A stretch of DNA of 64,000 nucleotides, taken from assembly GCF_041321155.1 (NCBI RefSeq), contig NZ_JBGGWB010000001.1:186001-250000 (forward strand), read 5' to 3'. The stretch's first letter is position 1. Each line of letters begins with the position of its first letter. A program made the position numbers and the translations under genes. Origin of the DNA: Sphingomonas sp. IW22. Lineage in GTDB: Bacteria > Pseudomonadota > Alphaproteobacteria > Sphingomonadales > Sphingomonadaceae. This document shows positions 63,483-64,000 of the stretch, in pieces. The notes under the pieces were generated by a model. That model made no database searches. It was not told the DNA's origin and saw only the letters and a program-made list of their open reading frames with translations.

Positions 63483-64000
63483 TCATTCCGCCGCGACGAA
63501 TTCCGGCGCGGTGCGGTCGTCGATCGGCACTTCCAGCCGATCGATCATCTCGCGCGGCACGACCTGCCAGAAATGGCCGCGCACCCGTTCCCAATCGCTG
63601 ATCAAACCGTTCGACCACTTGCTGTCGGTCGATTCGGCATGGGCTGAGATCAGGTCGCGAAGCACCGTTTCCCAATGCGCCGAAGAGAGGCGGTTCCACG
63701 TCAGGCTTTCGCCATTCGCCCGGTCGGGAAAGCGGTTTTCGGGGTCGTAGATGAACGCCATGCCACCGGTCATGCCCGCCCCGAAATTGGTGCCGACCTC
63801 ACCCAGCACGACCGCGATACCGCCCGTCATATATTCGCATCCGTTCGCGCCGCAGCCCTCGACCACCACCTTGGCGCCCGAATTGCGGACGGCGAAGCGT
63901 TCGCCCGCCTGCCCCGCCGCGAACAACTCACCCGACGTTGCGCCGTAAAGGACGGTGTTGCCGATGATCGTGTTCTTGTGGCTCGCCAGCGGCGACGACA
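63483..64000 (-). CDS. gltB: Glutamate synthase large subunit, C-terminal part (window edge)
   Basis: The last 172 codons of gltB; the gene continues past the right edge. The visible part is the GXGXG beta-helix domain (NTVLYGATSGELFAAGQAGERF, VVEGCGANGCEYMTGG, NFGAGMTGGMAFI), followed by the C-terminal helices. It would join glutamine and 2-oxoglutarate to glutamate. The frame is open to the edge at 64000. Confidence 0.95.
   Translation of the reverse strand, partial: SSPLASHKNTIIGNTVLYGATSGELFAAGQAGERFAVRNSGAKVVVEGCGANGCEYMTGGIAVVLGEVGTNFGAGMTGGMAFIYDPENRFPDRANGESLTWNRLSSAHWETVLRDLISAHAESTDSKWSNGLISDWERVRGHFWQVVPREMIDRLEVPIDDRTAPEFVAAE

Noticed and set aside
1..64000. Mobile elements, CRISPR arrays, tRNA or rRNA genes
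   Set aside because: No transposase or integrase motifs, no regularly spaced repeats, and no cloverleaf or rRNA-like sequence were noticed when reading both strands.

Overview
The window is high-GC, densely coded chromosomal DNA. It looks like a member of the Sphingomonadales, most likely Sphingomonas or a close relative. The basis is a Caulobacter/Sphingomonas-type maltodextrin locus (TonB receptor, tryptophan-halogenase-like protein, GH13 enzymes, LacI regulator, MFS permease), a Tad/Cpa pilus locus, the set of housekeeping genes, and near-consensus CtrA sites. No rRNA, tRNA, CRISPR array, insertion sequence or prophage was seen. The largest stretch without a gene is 281 bp (7951-8231), which holds a divergent promoter region with LacI-type palindromes.

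Layout. 1-10811: maltodextrin utilisation. A minus-strand operon runs from a TonB receptor through a halogenase-like flavoprotein, a secreted GH13 amylase and a cytoplasmic GH13 glucosidase to a Tat-exported esterase cut by the window edge; every junction from the halogenase on is a 4-bp start/stop overlap. The divergent lacI and MFS permease genes complete it. 10876-17794: a co-directional cluster encoding an SPFH-SHOCT protein, two zinc-ribbon/DUF4178 proteins, a Gly-rich mini membrane protein, a DUF350 protein, a membrane-embedded spermidine-synthase-like aminopropyltransferase, a Tat-exported FAD protein and an S-adenosylmethionine decarboxylase. This is the most intriguing system here: it looks like a membrane-linked aminopropylation apparatus. 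17791-25868: a hybrid histidine kinase, a DNA-repair-like set (DUF4130-UdgX fusion, hemerythrin, radical SAM with HhH), a polytopic GT-C-like protein and two unknowns.

25927-32375 is a compact minus-strand housekeeping run (proA, nadD, rsfS, rlmH, envC-like, ctpA-like, dsbB, coq7). 32458-43777 holds a DUF3667 membrane protein, a chemoreceptor, sdhCDA (no sdhB, closed by a strong terminator), a ClpP-like peptidase, a lipoprotein, ispH-thrB-rnhA, a FAD oxidoreductase and an alpha/beta hydrolase. 43825-50867 is a Tad/Cpa pilus cluster (cpaA, B, C, D, E, tadB, tadC) in which cpaC carries a -1 frameshift and the motor ATPase gene cpaF/tadA is absent from its usual place. 50920-58286 holds a HerA-like ATPase, DegP-like protease, HflC/HflK, an Mrp ATPase and a CoA-binding protein. 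58306-64000 holds two overlapping mini membrane proteins, a diguanylate cyclase, a peroxiredoxin, outer-membrane phospholipase A, a PEBP-family protein, a GST, a membrane hydrolase-like protein and the 3' part of gltB.

Functional calls rest on motif reading of the translated sequence only; no database search was run.
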